From RGIG1681 sp045650505 (GTDB taxonomy: Bacteria > Bacillota > Clostridia > Christensenellales > UBA1242): a DNA stretch of 64,000 nt. Location of the stretch: the NCBI GenBank assembly GCA_045650505.1, contig JAZRRE010000010.1:1-64000 (forward strand), given 5' to 3'. Below, in pieces: positions 7,264 through 16,111 of this stretch (within the stretch, counting starts at the first letter, position 1; the number at the start of each line of letters is the position of its first letter). The notes below the pieces were generated by a model. That model ran no database searches, was not told the origin of the DNA, and saw only the letters and a list, made by a program, of their open reading frames with translations. The position numbers were made by a program, and so were the translations under genes.

Positions 7264-8661
7264 ATGGGAGCCAGAATAAAAAATTTTTTAATGACGAGTG
7301 ATATTGAAGATATTTTATTTTATATTGAGTATAATTCAAACACATTATTTGAGCTGGTTAATTCAAAAATTGATCATGATTTTGTGTTTTGTCGCAAATA
7401 TTTAACGCATAGTGATTTATTGACAATAGGAAAGCCAACAAAGAAGAAAAAAGAATTGTATTCTCGAGAGGACTTTGTAAAATCGTTTGTATTATATTAT
7501 CAAGACACACAAACGTTAATAGAAGATTATGACAAACTTCCAACAGCTGCACAGTCTAATATTGGACTCCCTGATGAATTTTTTAATGAATTAGGAATAG
7601 ATACATATAAGGAAAATAATAAAAAACAGTATGAAATACTAAATAAATACAATTTTAAAGCATATATTCCATTAGATGCGTGTAAAGACTTTAATTTTAA
7701 GGATTTTCAAAAAATTATTAGGTATAATGATAAATTTAATTATGAATTATCTGAATTAAGAAAGCTAAAGTCATATGATATAAAAAAACAAATACGTTCT
7801 AATGATAAAATATTAACATGTCAAAGCTTACATGTTGCTGCACATGGTATAGGTACAAAAAAAGACACATTATTATCTTTTTTAAGAAGTTTTGCTTTTA
7901 AAGGGGATGTTTTTAATATTTTATTTGATAAAACAGATAAGGTTATTTATTTATTTTTAGAGAGGAATGAGGAATATTTTAATATATTAAATGAAATCAA
8001 TCAAAAACCTATAACAAAGCCTATTTGGCGTAATTATAATAAAAAAGATAAACAAGAAATAGTTGAAACGCTTTACTCGGCTGAAATAATAAATTCAATT
8101 GAAAATAATGAACTACAAGAGATACCACAAACTACTTTAAATGAAACGAAAATGTCGGAACTTTTAAAAAAGTATTATAAAGAATATAATAAAACAATTG
8201 AAGATATTGTTGCGCTTGGTGAAAAACCAAAAAATAGATGGTATCAAAGAAAGTGGAAGGAGGTTTTAATCAAACTTGACGAACTGTCTTTAGATGAAAA
8301 GGGGTATGCTGTTTGTGCTATATCAAGAATTAAGGGACAACATAATAAACTGGGAAGATTTTTTATAGCTTCTCATATAAAACCTTATGCAAAATGTATA
8401 GAAGATGAAGATTATGAATCATGTTTCGATCCTCATAATGGTTTGATTTTAAGTGCTAGTATAGATGCTTTATTTGACCAGTATTTAATTACGATTTTGC
8501 CTCAAACTGGGGAAATAGTTAAAAATAATATAGTAGATACAATATCTAATAGTGCCAGTATTTTTAACAAGAAAACACATATTCAAAATTATTATTTGAC
8601 GGATAAAAGAAAAGAATATCTCCTATTACACAACGAAGAATTTAGAAAAAAGTTAAATTAA
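7264..8661 (+). CDS. HNH restriction endonuclease subunit 2
   Basis: ATG 7264 (GTG 7258 also possible) follows TAGGAG. About 465 residues, longer than its paralogue by an insertion in the N-terminal half. Shared landmarks: THSDLLTIGK, AAHGIGTKKD, and the C-terminal HNH_2 domain at about 350-412 (CAISRIKGQ, ASHIKPY, HNGLILS, DALFDQYLITI). The catalytic His and Asn-containing motifs are intact in both paralogues, so each could nick one strand. It begins 13 bases after the first subunit's stop. A terminator follows, which ends the operon. Confidence 0.8.
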   Translation: MGARIKNFLMTSDIEDILFYIEYNSNTLFELVNSKIDHDFVFCRKYLTHSDLLTIGKPTKKKKELYSREDFVKSFVLYYQDTQTLIEDYDKLPTAAQSNIGLPDEFFNELGIDTYKENNKKQYEILNKYNFKAYIPLDACKDFNFKDFQKIIRYNDKFNYELSELRKLKSYDIKKQIRSNDKILTCQSLHVAAHGIGTKKDTLLSFLRSFAFKGDVFNILFDKTDKVIYLFLERNEEYFNILNEINQKPITKPIWRNYNKKDKQEIVETLYSAEIINSIENNELQEIPQTTLNETKMSELLKKYYKEYNKTIEDIVALGEKPKNRWYQRKWKEVLIKLDELSLDEKGYAVCAISRIKGQHNKLGRFFIASHIKPYAKCIEDEDYESCFDPHNGLILSASIDALFDQYLITILPQTGEIVKNNIVDTISNSASIFNKKTHIQNYYLTDKRKEYLLLHNEEFRKKLN

Positions 8662-8674
8662 TTATAAACTTAAT

Positions 8675-8709
8675 AAAAACGAACATCAGTAAAAGTGTTC
8701 GTTTTTGTT
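8675..8709 (+). terminator. Terminator of the R-M operon (bidirectional)
   Basis: AAAAACGAAC / GTTCGTTTTT stem with a 12-nt loop. T-runs lie on both sides, so it can also stop minus-strand transcription coming from the kinase gene. Confidence 0.75.
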
Positions 8710-8890
8710 TTGGGTGGAATTGTAATATGTTTTATATTGTCGTTTTAGGGGTATGGTCATATTGCATAAATTTGTGAGAAAGGGTGGATGTTTGTGAAAG
8801 GTGTATATGCTGATAATATCAGTGATTATGTGTGATTTAAAAAAACAAAAAGTCTTATAGCATCCTAAAAATTAGGATAACTATAAGACT
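8686..8890. repeat. Intergenic element, copy A
   Basis: About 205 bp of non-coding DNA that recurs at 12194-12404 in the same orientation. By eye about four in five bases match over the first 150 bp, including GTGTTCGTTTTT, AAATTTGTGAGAAAG, GATGTTTGTG and the palindromic CTGATAATATCAG. It ends in a two-storey hairpin: outer stem AGTCTTATAG / CTATAAGACT (8851-8860, 8881-8890), inner stem ATCCT / AGGAT. Read on the minus strand, the hairpin is followed by a T-rich tail and acts as the terminator of the kinase gene. Confidence 0.65.
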
Positions 8891-8948
8891 AAACTTGGCT
8901 AGAAGACCGTCATTTTATATATTGATGCTAAGTGAATTAAAGTGTATG

Positions 8949-10352
8949 TTAATATAAGTCAATATCACAACCCATAGATTCATTAATTTTTAATACTAAA
9001 TCAACAGTTTCTGCTTTTGTTAATGTCGCTATTCTTCTAAATACATATCCAGCCTTGCTCCTATAAGACTCTTCAGTTGTTCCAGATTTTAAACCTAATC
9101 CTTCACAAATGCTAGGTAAATCATTAGCAGAGCAATTACTTAAATGTTCGATTATTTCGGATTTAAGTTTTTGAATTTCTATTTTGGAATAAAATTCATC
9201 TTCTGTTATAGAGTTGCTAAACAAATCTTTTATAATTTCATCTACTGTTTTGTATCTGGCTGATAAATCATTGATAATACATTTTGAAATTACTTTATGA
9301 ATTTTTGTTGTGCCCGTAGAAATGTTTTGTTTACCAAAATAAATATAATTTATCATCATACCAAGTGCATAAATGTCATTTTGAGCATTGTAATTTTCGA
9401 ATTTATCTAAACAAGGGTCTATATATGTACCCTTTATTGAAGAATCTGTACTTGTAATTTTATTATTTACATCTTTAGTCAAACCAAAATCTGAAATTTT
9501 TAAAAATAATTTATCATATTTGGAATCTATTAGAATATTATTATAGCTTATATCTCTATGATAGAGTCCCTTGTTATGTAAAAATTTAACGCCTTCTAAT
9601 AATTGAATAATTAAGTCTTCTCTTTGTTCTATTGAAAGTTTAGTGTTATTTGCATCTATAAATTTTTTAAGAGAAGTCCCACAATAGTCCATTGTATAAG
9701 AATTGTTGTCAAAGTATCTAAAAACCTTTACAATATTTGGGTGTGGATTTGTTTTCATTAAATGATACTCTTGTTTAAATCTAGTTAAGTCTTTTTCGCT
9801 GACATCTTTTTTTAGTTTTTTTAATACAAAAACTTCGTCATAATCTTCATCTTTGTATTTATAGACATTAGCATAAGAACCAGCACCAATGAATTTTGTA
9901 GCATAAGATGATTTATTTTTTTTGTTAAAATTGTTATTTTCTTTAATAACAAAAATAGGTATTGTGTAATACAGTTCAATTTTACTCGTATTTGGTGGAA
10001 TTGTGCTTCCTCTGTATTGAACTATAAACTCTTTGCAGAGTCTTATCTTTTCATCATAATATTTATCTAAACTAAACTCATATTGAGTTGATTTGAGATT
10101 AGTTTGTAATCTTTCAATAATCTCAAAAACGGCTAATAGTCTTCGACTATCTGTTGCATGGTAATGTGAAGGTTCATTGTGTGTTGGCAATCGTAAATTT
10201 AACAATTTCAATTCTTCTACTAATTCAAAATGTACAGTAGATAAAATCTCTGTGAATTTTTGATTGCCCATATTGCTATATAATTCAATATAATCTAAAT
10301 GATGTTCCGGCAATTCTCTAAAAATACTTTCAATAAAATTTTCTGTACGCAT
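8949..10352 (-). CDS. Hanks-type serine/threonine protein kinase
   Basis: ATG 10352 is chosen because GGAG lies nine bases upstream; a TTG at 10367 overlaps that site. 467 residues. The N-terminal 140 residues are unassigned. The kinase domain follows: glycine loop GAGSYANVY (about 152-160), Lys of VLKKL near 172, catalytic loop HRDISYNNIL near 263, DFG near 287, and GTYIDPCL in the activation region. All catalytic residues are present. The C-terminal 90 residues (LPSICEGLGLKSGTTEES...) form a small helical module of a type seen attached to many defence effectors. There is no membrane segment, so it is cytosolic. Its place among defence genes suggests it signals infection, by inference. Confidence 0.85.
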   Translation of the reverse strand: MRTENFIESIFRELPEHHLDYIELYSNMGNQKFTEILSTVHFELVEELKLLNLRLPTHNEPSHYHATDSRRLLAVFEIIERLQTNLKSTQYEFSLDKYYDEKIRLCKEFIVQYRGSTIPPNTSKIELYYTIPIFVIKENNNFNKKNKSSYATKFIGAGSYANVYKYKDEDYDEVFVLKKLKKDVSEKDLTRFKQEYHLMKTNPHPNIVKVFRYFDNNSYTMDYCGTSLKKFIDANNTKLSIEQREDLIIQLLEGVKFLHNKGLYHRDISYNNILIDSKYDKLFLKISDFGLTKDVNNKITSTDSSIKGTYIDPCLDKFENYNAQNDIYALGMMINYIYFGKQNISTGTTKIHKVISKCIINDLSARYKTVDEIIKDLFSNSITEDEFYSKIEIQKLKSEIIEHLSNCSANDLPSICEGLGLKSGTTEESYRSKAGYVFRRIATLTKAETVDLVLKINESMGCDIDLY

Positions 10353-10493
10353 AATAATCTTCTCCAAAAAGATTATAACATAATAGTGGTCGGATTGTAT
10401 ATATTCTAGTCAAAAAGAAAAGAAGTTTTTAAACCTCTTTTCAAAGTTTTATCAATCAGACTACAAACGAGCATAAATTACATTTGATATATA

Positions 10494-12080
10494 TTATTCC
10501 TCATCAGAGAAAGAGTTGTACAATATATCTATGAAATTAGAAATTGAATTAAGATGTGCTTTCCATTTATTTTTATTTTCATTACATAGTTCGTCATATA
10601 AATAATCTACATCTTCAAACAAAGTAGTATTATCAGTAGTTTCATTAACTACAGAATTTAAATAATCATAGATTAAAGCATTGTCAAATTCTAAAGAAAA
10701 TGTATCATTAAACAAACTATTGAAAATTTTAGGTCTATTTTTTAGAATATAAAATAATAATTCTTTTTTTGATTGTTGTCTTTTTTGTAAATCCTCATAT
10801 AAATTACTAGCATTATCTTTAAGATGAAATACAATTGAAGCAACCGAATCGGATTCTAATTCATATATGTAAAGATTCATTTCTAAACTTAGTTTATGAA
10901 CTATTTTATAGTAAATATGCGCTATTTCACCTAGATATTTCCCAAATTGGAGTTTTATTTTTTTGTCTTCTATTGCTTCGCTATCAACCAATGATATTAA
11001 TAAATTTATTTCAGTTGTTGTAGACTTTACATTTTTATTGTCTGAAAATCTATTATATCTTAGTTCTGTATAAAATTTTTGAATAATATTCATTAATTTG
11101 ATACATCCACTATTAAATGATATATTTTCTTTTTGTGAAATCCAATTATTTAATCCCAAATGATTATGACTAAATAATAAATCAAAAACTTTTTGTTTTT
11201 CTTTAATGGCAAAATGTTCTTTTTTACAAATCATTTCGACAATTATTTTTTGAATTCTCTCTACACCCTGAGAAGCATGATACAATGTCAAAAAAGAATA
11301 CTCAAACAAGTGATTATTCATTTCGTTAGTAAAATAATTTTTGCCAAAATAAATTTTGTCAATATCCTTTATAGCGTTCCATATTAGTGCACCTGCAATT
11401 TGCAATTCTTTACAAAGCATAAAATTCATATTCATTAAATCTCTATCTATTGAATCGACTGTTTTTTTACAATTCTCAATAATTTTCAAGTTGTTACTAT
11501 TTTTTATTTGAGTTGATTGCAATACTTTAAGCTCATCAATAGTAGAAAATTCAGCTTCTTTACAATATTTAATATTCAAACCTAATTCTTTTATTGTGCA
11601 ACAATAACGAAATCCACCAGTTATTTTAGGGTCTTCAAAGCAAGTTATAGTATTTTTAAAAATAGAGAAATCTCTACATAAGTGTTTCCAAAATTGTTTT
11701 CGTGGGTCTGTATTTGTTATATCTATTACAAAAGAACCAATGTATCCTGGTTGCTCTTTTTTTAAACGAGCATCTAAAAGATTTGCAATGTTTAATTCTA
11801 CATCTTCTATTATCCAACAATATGGGTAATCTTTGAAATTTGTTAATTCTTCTATATTAATTGTGCAATTTTCATCATTTATAATGTATGGCTCTAAATC
11901 TATTATTCTTTTTTCTACAAGGATATCTCCTAAAGAAACTATCATTTTTTGTTTATTGTTACACAATTCTTTGTTTTTTAACATATTTTCAAAAACAACA
12001 TCTCCATAGCAAGAGCTATTTATTTTGCCACTATCAAAAATAAATGCAACAATTTTATACTTGTTTTTATCTTTACACAT
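10494..12080 (-). CDS. Large hypothetical protein of the defence island
   Basis: 528 residues, soluble, AAGGAG ahead of the ATG. I do not recognise it. The N-terminal 200 residues alternate strands and helices and contain Cys pairs (FRYCCTIKEL). The middle (about 235-330) is helical with EYSFLTLYHASQGVERIQKIIVEMI, which resembles the helical core of HEPN-like proteins, and a later ELRYNRFSD. No nuclease, ATPase or protease motif is evident. It has its own extended -10 promoter (TGTTATACT) and is separated from the kinase by 140 bp, so the two may be independent. The AT-rich, TTA-rich coding style matches the rest of the island. Confidence 0.6.
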   Translation of the reverse strand: MCKDKNKYKIVAFIFDSGKINSSCYGDVVFENMLKNKELCNNKQKMIVSLGDILVEKRIIDLEPYIINDENCTINIEELTNFKDYPYCWIIEDVELNIANLLDARLKKEQPGYIGSFVIDITNTDPRKQFWKHLCRDFSIFKNTITCFEDPKITGGFRYCCTIKELGLNIKYCKEAEFSTIDELKVLQSTQIKNSNNLKIIENCKKTVDSIDRDLMNMNFMLCKELQIAGALIWNAIKDIDKIYFGKNYFTNEMNNHLFEYSFLTLYHASQGVERIQKIIVEMICKKEHFAIKEKQKVFDLLFSHNHLGLNNWISQKENISFNSGCIKLMNIIQKFYTELRYNRFSDNKNVKSTTTEINLLISLVDSEAIEDKKIKLQFGKYLGEIAHIYYKIVHKLSLEMNLYIYELESDSVASIVFHLKDNASNLYEDLQKRQQSKKELLFYILKNRPKIFNSLFNDTFSLEFDNALIYDYLNSVVNETTDNTTLFEDVDYLYDELCNENKNKWKAHLNSISNFIDILYNSFSDEE

Positions 12081-12144
12081 AATTACTCCTTACATTTTTA
12101 GTATAACATAAAACAATCTAATTGTATTTAATTTAATAAAAAAG

Positions 12145-12170
12145 AGAAGAAGTTTTTTCGCTTCTTCTTG
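12145..12170 (-). terminator. Second terminator downstream of gajB
   Basis: On the minus strand AAGAAGC / GCTTCTT-type arms around a seven-base A-rich loop are followed by a T run. It lies beyond intergenic copy B and before the promoter of the 528-residue gene. Confidence 0.5.
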
Positions 12171-12193
12171 TTGTTTTGATTGGATTACATTTA

Positions 12194-12404
12194 CTGTAAA
12201 GGTGTTCGTTTTTTGTTATGGGTGGGATTATCATGTGTTCTATATTGTGGTTTTGGGGATATGGTCAAATTACACAAATTTGTGAGAAAGGGGAGATGTT
12301 TGTGCAAGGTGTACATGCTGATATTATCAGCGATTAGGTTGGGTTTTTAAAGCAAAAGAAAAGAGTCTATGTAAACCCCGTAAAATTGGGGTTAGCACAG
12401 ACTC
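12194..12404. repeat. Intergenic element, copy B
   Basis: Second copy of the 8686-8890 element, in the 396-bp gap between the 528-residue gene and gajB. The terminal hairpin has the same two-storey shape but different bases: outer stem GAGTCTATGT / GCACAGACTC with one mismatch and one wobble, inner CCCC / GGGG, and a similar AT-rich loop containing AAAATT. The changes in one arm are matched in the other. On the minus strand a T-rich tail follows, so it should terminate the gajA-gajB transcript. Confidence 0.65.
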
Positions 12405-12476
12405 CTTGTGGCGGAGCGAACAAAGTTCAGGTTGAACTGAAATTAGATAATTTTGAAGTAAAATTAATTTTTAAAA

Positions 12477-14306
12477 TTAAGCATTTGTAGCGTCACAATA
12501 AAAATTTGGTTTTATGTTTACATTTAATCCTTTGATTGTTAGTAAACATGAAATATTGGCATCGTAAATTTGATTTTTATAATTTTTTCTTTTTTTATTT
12601 GCAACAAATGTTAAACTATTTCTACAGCGTGTTGCACCTACATAAAAGACACTTAATTCTTCTATAAATTTTTTAGTAAAAGAAGTGTCGCTTTGTGATT
12701 TGTCATAATGTATATGACAATAGCCACTTTCACATGTTTTATAGTTATAACAATTCTCACATAAACTCTTATAACTAGGAAAACTATAATCATTTAGCCC
12801 AACAAGAATAACATTTTCCCATTCCAGACCTTTTGCACCATGTATTGTACTAATAATAATACATTCATCTACAAACTGAATATTATGTTTTAAACTTCTA
12901 TTTAGCAATGAATCTTCTAAATATCTATATTTTTCGCTAATAGAGAGGGCATTGTTAGGTAATACAGTGTTAATTAAGACAGTTAACAATTTAATTAATG
13001 ATGATTCAGTTTTGTTCGGATTTTGAAAATTAGCAATAAATTCTTGAAGCCATTTTTTTATAATAGGCAATGTTAAAATGTCTTTATTTATTCTGTTCTT
13101 ATATTCAATTAAGGAATTGTATGCAGTATAATGAAAGTTTATATAATCCGTATCATCTTCATTAAACAATGCATAAAAGAAATTAATATTTAAACTATTA
13201 AGTTTTTCTATTAAAGGTTGGACACTAAAACCGGCTCTTGTGAGAATTGTTGTTTTTTCACCGGAACTTTGATTAGATATAAACTTAATATAATTTCCTA
13301 ATCCAGATAGTTCGGAAGGGATATCGTCATACAGTAGTAATTCAATATTTGCTGTCTGTGTTGGAGTTATTAAACCGTAAGAAGCTGCACACAATCTAAT
13401 ATTGTTGTCTAATGTTAAAAGATTTTGATTGTTTTGATATCTGTAATTTTTATTCAAACATATTTTTCTCATGGAGTATTTTTTTTGAGCAATTTCCATT
13501 AAATTCTCAATAGCTCCTATAAAACCATAAATTCGTTGCAGAGGGTCGCCTAATAAAAACAATTTAGTTGTAGGAGTAATTAAAAGTTGTAATAAATCCC
13601 AAGATAATATATTAGTATCTTGAAATTCATCTATAATTATAATAGGAAAAAGTTTTTGATAAAACTTTAATAAAGTTTGGTTTGAGTTTAACAATTCATA
13701 GGCAAATATTAAAAGACCATTATAAGTTAATTTATTGCGTGGTAAAAAAAATATTTTTTGGTATTCTATATATTTTTTAAACTCATCTTGGTTATCTAAA
13801 TGATTTATAGTATTACTTTTTATTTTTTGACTAAAATCAGTTATCCATTGAGCAATGGTTTCGGTAATTCCTAAATTTTGTTCCATTAATTTTTGAACAT
13901 CAGAATCATCTTCCATTTCTAGTGTATAAACATTGGATAATGAAGAATCGATAATATATCCATATAGAGATAAAATTTTACGAGCAAAGCCGTGGAAGTT
14001 AGAAACTACTATTTTATTATTTATATCTATTAAAGAGTCACTTTTATTAAATTCATTAGATAAATCATTTTTAATTTTATATGCAGCATTTAACCCAAAA
14101 GTTAGTGTTAACACTTTTTTATTTAATGGTATTTTATTATTTACTATCAAATAAAAAATTTTACTAATTAGAGTTTTAGTCTTTCCACTGCCAGCTGGAG
14201 CTTCAACTATTATTTTATCGTAATTAGAAAAAATAAATTGTAGTTGTGCTTGGTCCTTATTATGTTTTTCTATTATATTCTTTTTTAGTTCTAATAAATC
14301 ATTCAT
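12477..14306 (-). CDS. gajB: UvrD-like SF1 helicase, GajB of a Gabija system
   Basis: 609 residues with SF1A helicase motifs: Walker A EAPAGSGKTKTL (35-46), Walker B IIIIDEFQDTN near 222, LLGDPLQRIYGF near 250, ISTIHGAKGLEWENVIL near 485, and a motif VI variant VGATRCRNSLTF near 560. Between the last two is a cysteine cluster (CENCYNYKTCESGYC) that could hold a metal. In Gabija, GajB senses nucleic acid ends and works with the GajA nuclease. Here it overlaps gajA by 8 bp on the same strand, as expected for a co-translated complex. Length is within the range for GajB-like helicases, though longer than the B. cereus one. Confidence 0.85.
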   Translation of the reverse strand: MNDLLELKKNIIEKHNKDQAQLQFIFSNYDKIIVEAPAGSGKTKTLISKIFYLIVNNKIPLNKKVLTLTFGLNAAYKIKNDLSNEFNKSDSLIDINNKIVVSNFHGFARKILSLYGYIIDSSLSNVYTLEMEDDSDVQKLMEQNLGITETIAQWITDFSQKIKSNTINHLDNQDEFKKYIEYQKIFFLPRNKLTYNGLLIFAYELLNSNQTLLKFYQKLFPIIIIDEFQDTNILSWDLLQLLITPTTKLFLLGDPLQRIYGFIGAIENLMEIAQKKYSMRKICLNKNYRYQNNQNLLTLDNNIRLCAASYGLITPTQTANIELLLYDDIPSELSGLGNYIKFISNQSSGEKTTILTRAGFSVQPLIEKLNSLNINFFYALFNEDDTDYINFHYTAYNSLIEYKNRINKDILTLPIIKKWLQEFIANFQNPNKTESSLIKLLTVLINTVLPNNALSISEKYRYLEDSLLNRSLKHNIQFVDECIIISTIHGAKGLEWENVILVGLNDYSFPSYKSLCENCYNYKTCESGYCHIHYDKSQSDTSFTKKFIEELSVFYVGATRCRNSLTFVANKKRKNYKNQIYDANISCLLTIKGLNVNIKPNFYCDATNA

Positions 14307-16008
14307 CTTGTGTTTTGTCCTTGGCTAGATTTAATATATCCTTATATAATACTGGAATATTATCTTTATCTAAATATTCTCCAATTAATAATCCTAGTGT
14401 TACACTTTTTTCCTTTGTTAATCTACTTAATAAAAATAAATAGGTTAGATTTAAATTTTCGGAAATATCTTCCCAGTGTAAATTAGATGTAATTGTTGAA
14501 ATATTATTAAGGTTATACTTTTTTCTATATTTTTCAGCCATTGGCGCTTGGATATCTATATTTATTCCAACTCCATATTCATTTATTGCAGCTATTAAAT
14601 TATCAAAATTTTTAAAATCGGCCAAAAGTTCGGTTTCAAAATCTCTCTCATTGGTAATTTTAAGTAACCCTTTTTCAATATATTCAATATCGGTATCTTG
14701 CACTCCTAAATCCCTATCTTTAATAGCGATTACTTGTATCTTGAAGAATTCAAATAGTTTTATTAAAGGAATTATACTATCTTTTCCATCTGCTTTTAGA
14801 ATAGATATTCCTTTTTCATCCAAGTCTATATTCATCTTTTCAGCCATTTTTTTTAAAGCACCATATTCGCTAGCACCTTCAACGATTATTACAAATCTAG
14901 CAAATAAGGCCTCAGCAAAATAAGGGGTTTGTAATATTAGATGTTTCACTAAATTTTTATCATTGTCTTCAAAGTTAATAAGTGCTCCAGAAATAGATTT
15001 GATGTTTGAATTTTCTTTATATAACCTAATAATATTTTTGAAGTTTGACCCAACTATTCTATCTGAATGAGAAACAATAATTATTTGAGCAGAAAAAGAT
15101 TCTATTCCAAACATATCTTTTAACAGGGCATTAAAGTCGGTGTCCATTCCTGTTGCTATTTTTTTTATCTTGTTAATTAATGTTCTCTGAGCAAAAGGAT
15201 GTAAATGTATTTCTGGTTCATCAAACATTAAGATTGCATTTAGGTTTGTTTCTGAACATGTTTTTTTGATATTTATAATTTTTTCTAAAAGAGCAAAAAT
15301 AATTAACAAACTATATTGTATTCCATATCCACTATTTTTAATGTCAATATTTTTAGAATCTTGTAAAGAAAATATTTTAGATAAAAAATCTATATTGCTT
15401 AAATTAAAACTAGGTTTTATTTGATTGTCTTTAACAATATTAATTTTGTTTAAAGTATCTTCGATATATGTTAAAACTTCATTAATATTATCTTTTTTAA
15501 CAAAATCGCATTCTTCTGAACCTTGCTGGTTTATATAATTTTTTATAATATAATTAAGAAATAGTCCTGCACCCTTTGTTTTGTCAAATGTCAATTCATT
15601 TTTAGGATTTCTAATTGAATCGTAGTATATTACATTTGATTGCTTTAATATTTTTGAATTGATTTCAGTTTGTGATTCTTTATGTTTTGAATTCAAATAT
15701 AAATCATCTATAGATTGTGAGATTATTAAATTGATTGAATTTCCAGTTTCTGGGTCTATTAAATCTCCAAACATACCAATCTCATCATCTGATAATGAGA
15801 GAGATAATTCAACAGTAATAGGTTTTTCGCAATCATAAAAATCCTGTTCACTAAATTTATAATTGTTCAATATACCATTGATTGCGTTTAAAATATTGGA
15901 TTTACCAATATTATTTTCACCTACTATATAGTTTATGTCATCATTAAATGAAATGGTAAGTCCTGTCAAATTTCTATAATTATCAAAATACGCACTTTTT
16001 ATCTTCAT
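14299..16008 (-). CDS. gajA: OLD-family ATPase/TOPRIM nuclease, GajA of a Gabija system
   Basis: 569 residues, near the length of characterised GajA. N-terminal ABC-type ATPase: NYRNL, Walker A GENNIGKSN (30-38), signature-like segment NIDIKNSGYGIQYSLL, Walker B MFDEPEIHLHP (about 257-267), and H-loop IIVSHSDRI. C-terminal TOPRIM nuclease: IIVEGASEYGALKKM near 373 with the catalytic Glu, and AIKDRD near 430 with the acidic pair. GajA cuts DNA at specific sites when nucleotide levels fall during phage infection. GGAGAATAAT ahead of the ATG fixes the start. It is divergent from the zinc-ribbon gene, with a 103-bp shared promoter region. Confidence 0.88.
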   Translation of the reverse strand: MKIKSAYFDNYRNLTGLTISFNDDINYIVGENNIGKSNILNAINGILNNYKFSEQDFYDCEKPITVELSLSLSDDEIGMFGDLIDPETGNSINLIISQSIDDLYLNSKHKESQTEINSKILKQSNVIYYDSIRNPKNELTFDKTKGAGLFLNYIIKNYINQQGSEECDFVKKDNINEVLTYIEDTLNKINIVKDNQIKPSFNLSNIDFLSKIFSLQDSKNIDIKNSGYGIQYSLLIIFALLEKIINIKKTCSETNLNAILMFDEPEIHLHPFAQRTLINKIKKIATGMDTDFNALLKDMFGIESFSAQIIIVSHSDRIVGSNFKNIIRLYKENSNIKSISGALINFEDNDKNLVKHLILQTPYFAEALFARFVIIVEGASEYGALKKMAEKMNIDLDEKGISILKADGKDSIIPLIKLFEFFKIQVIAIKDRDLGVQDTDIEYIEKGLLKITNERDFETELLADFKNFDNLIAAINEYGVGINIDIQAPMAEKYRKKYNLNNISTITSNLHWEDISENLNLTYLFLLSRLTKEKSVTLGLLIGEYLDKDNIPVLYKDILNLAKDKTQDE

Positions 16009-16111
16009 ATTATTCTCCTATAAATGAATTATATCATATTTTTTATTAATTTTGTAGATTTATAGAGAAATTTACAAAAATATATGTTATAATCTTATTA
16101 GAGGAATATAT

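Noticed and set aside
12407..12420. TGGCGGAG as a second att site matching the tRNA-Ser 3' end
   Set aside because: Eight bases are shared with the tRNA end at 21831, but the match stops at once on both sides and the position is inside the downstream arm of the intergenic element. It could be chance; not used as a boundary.
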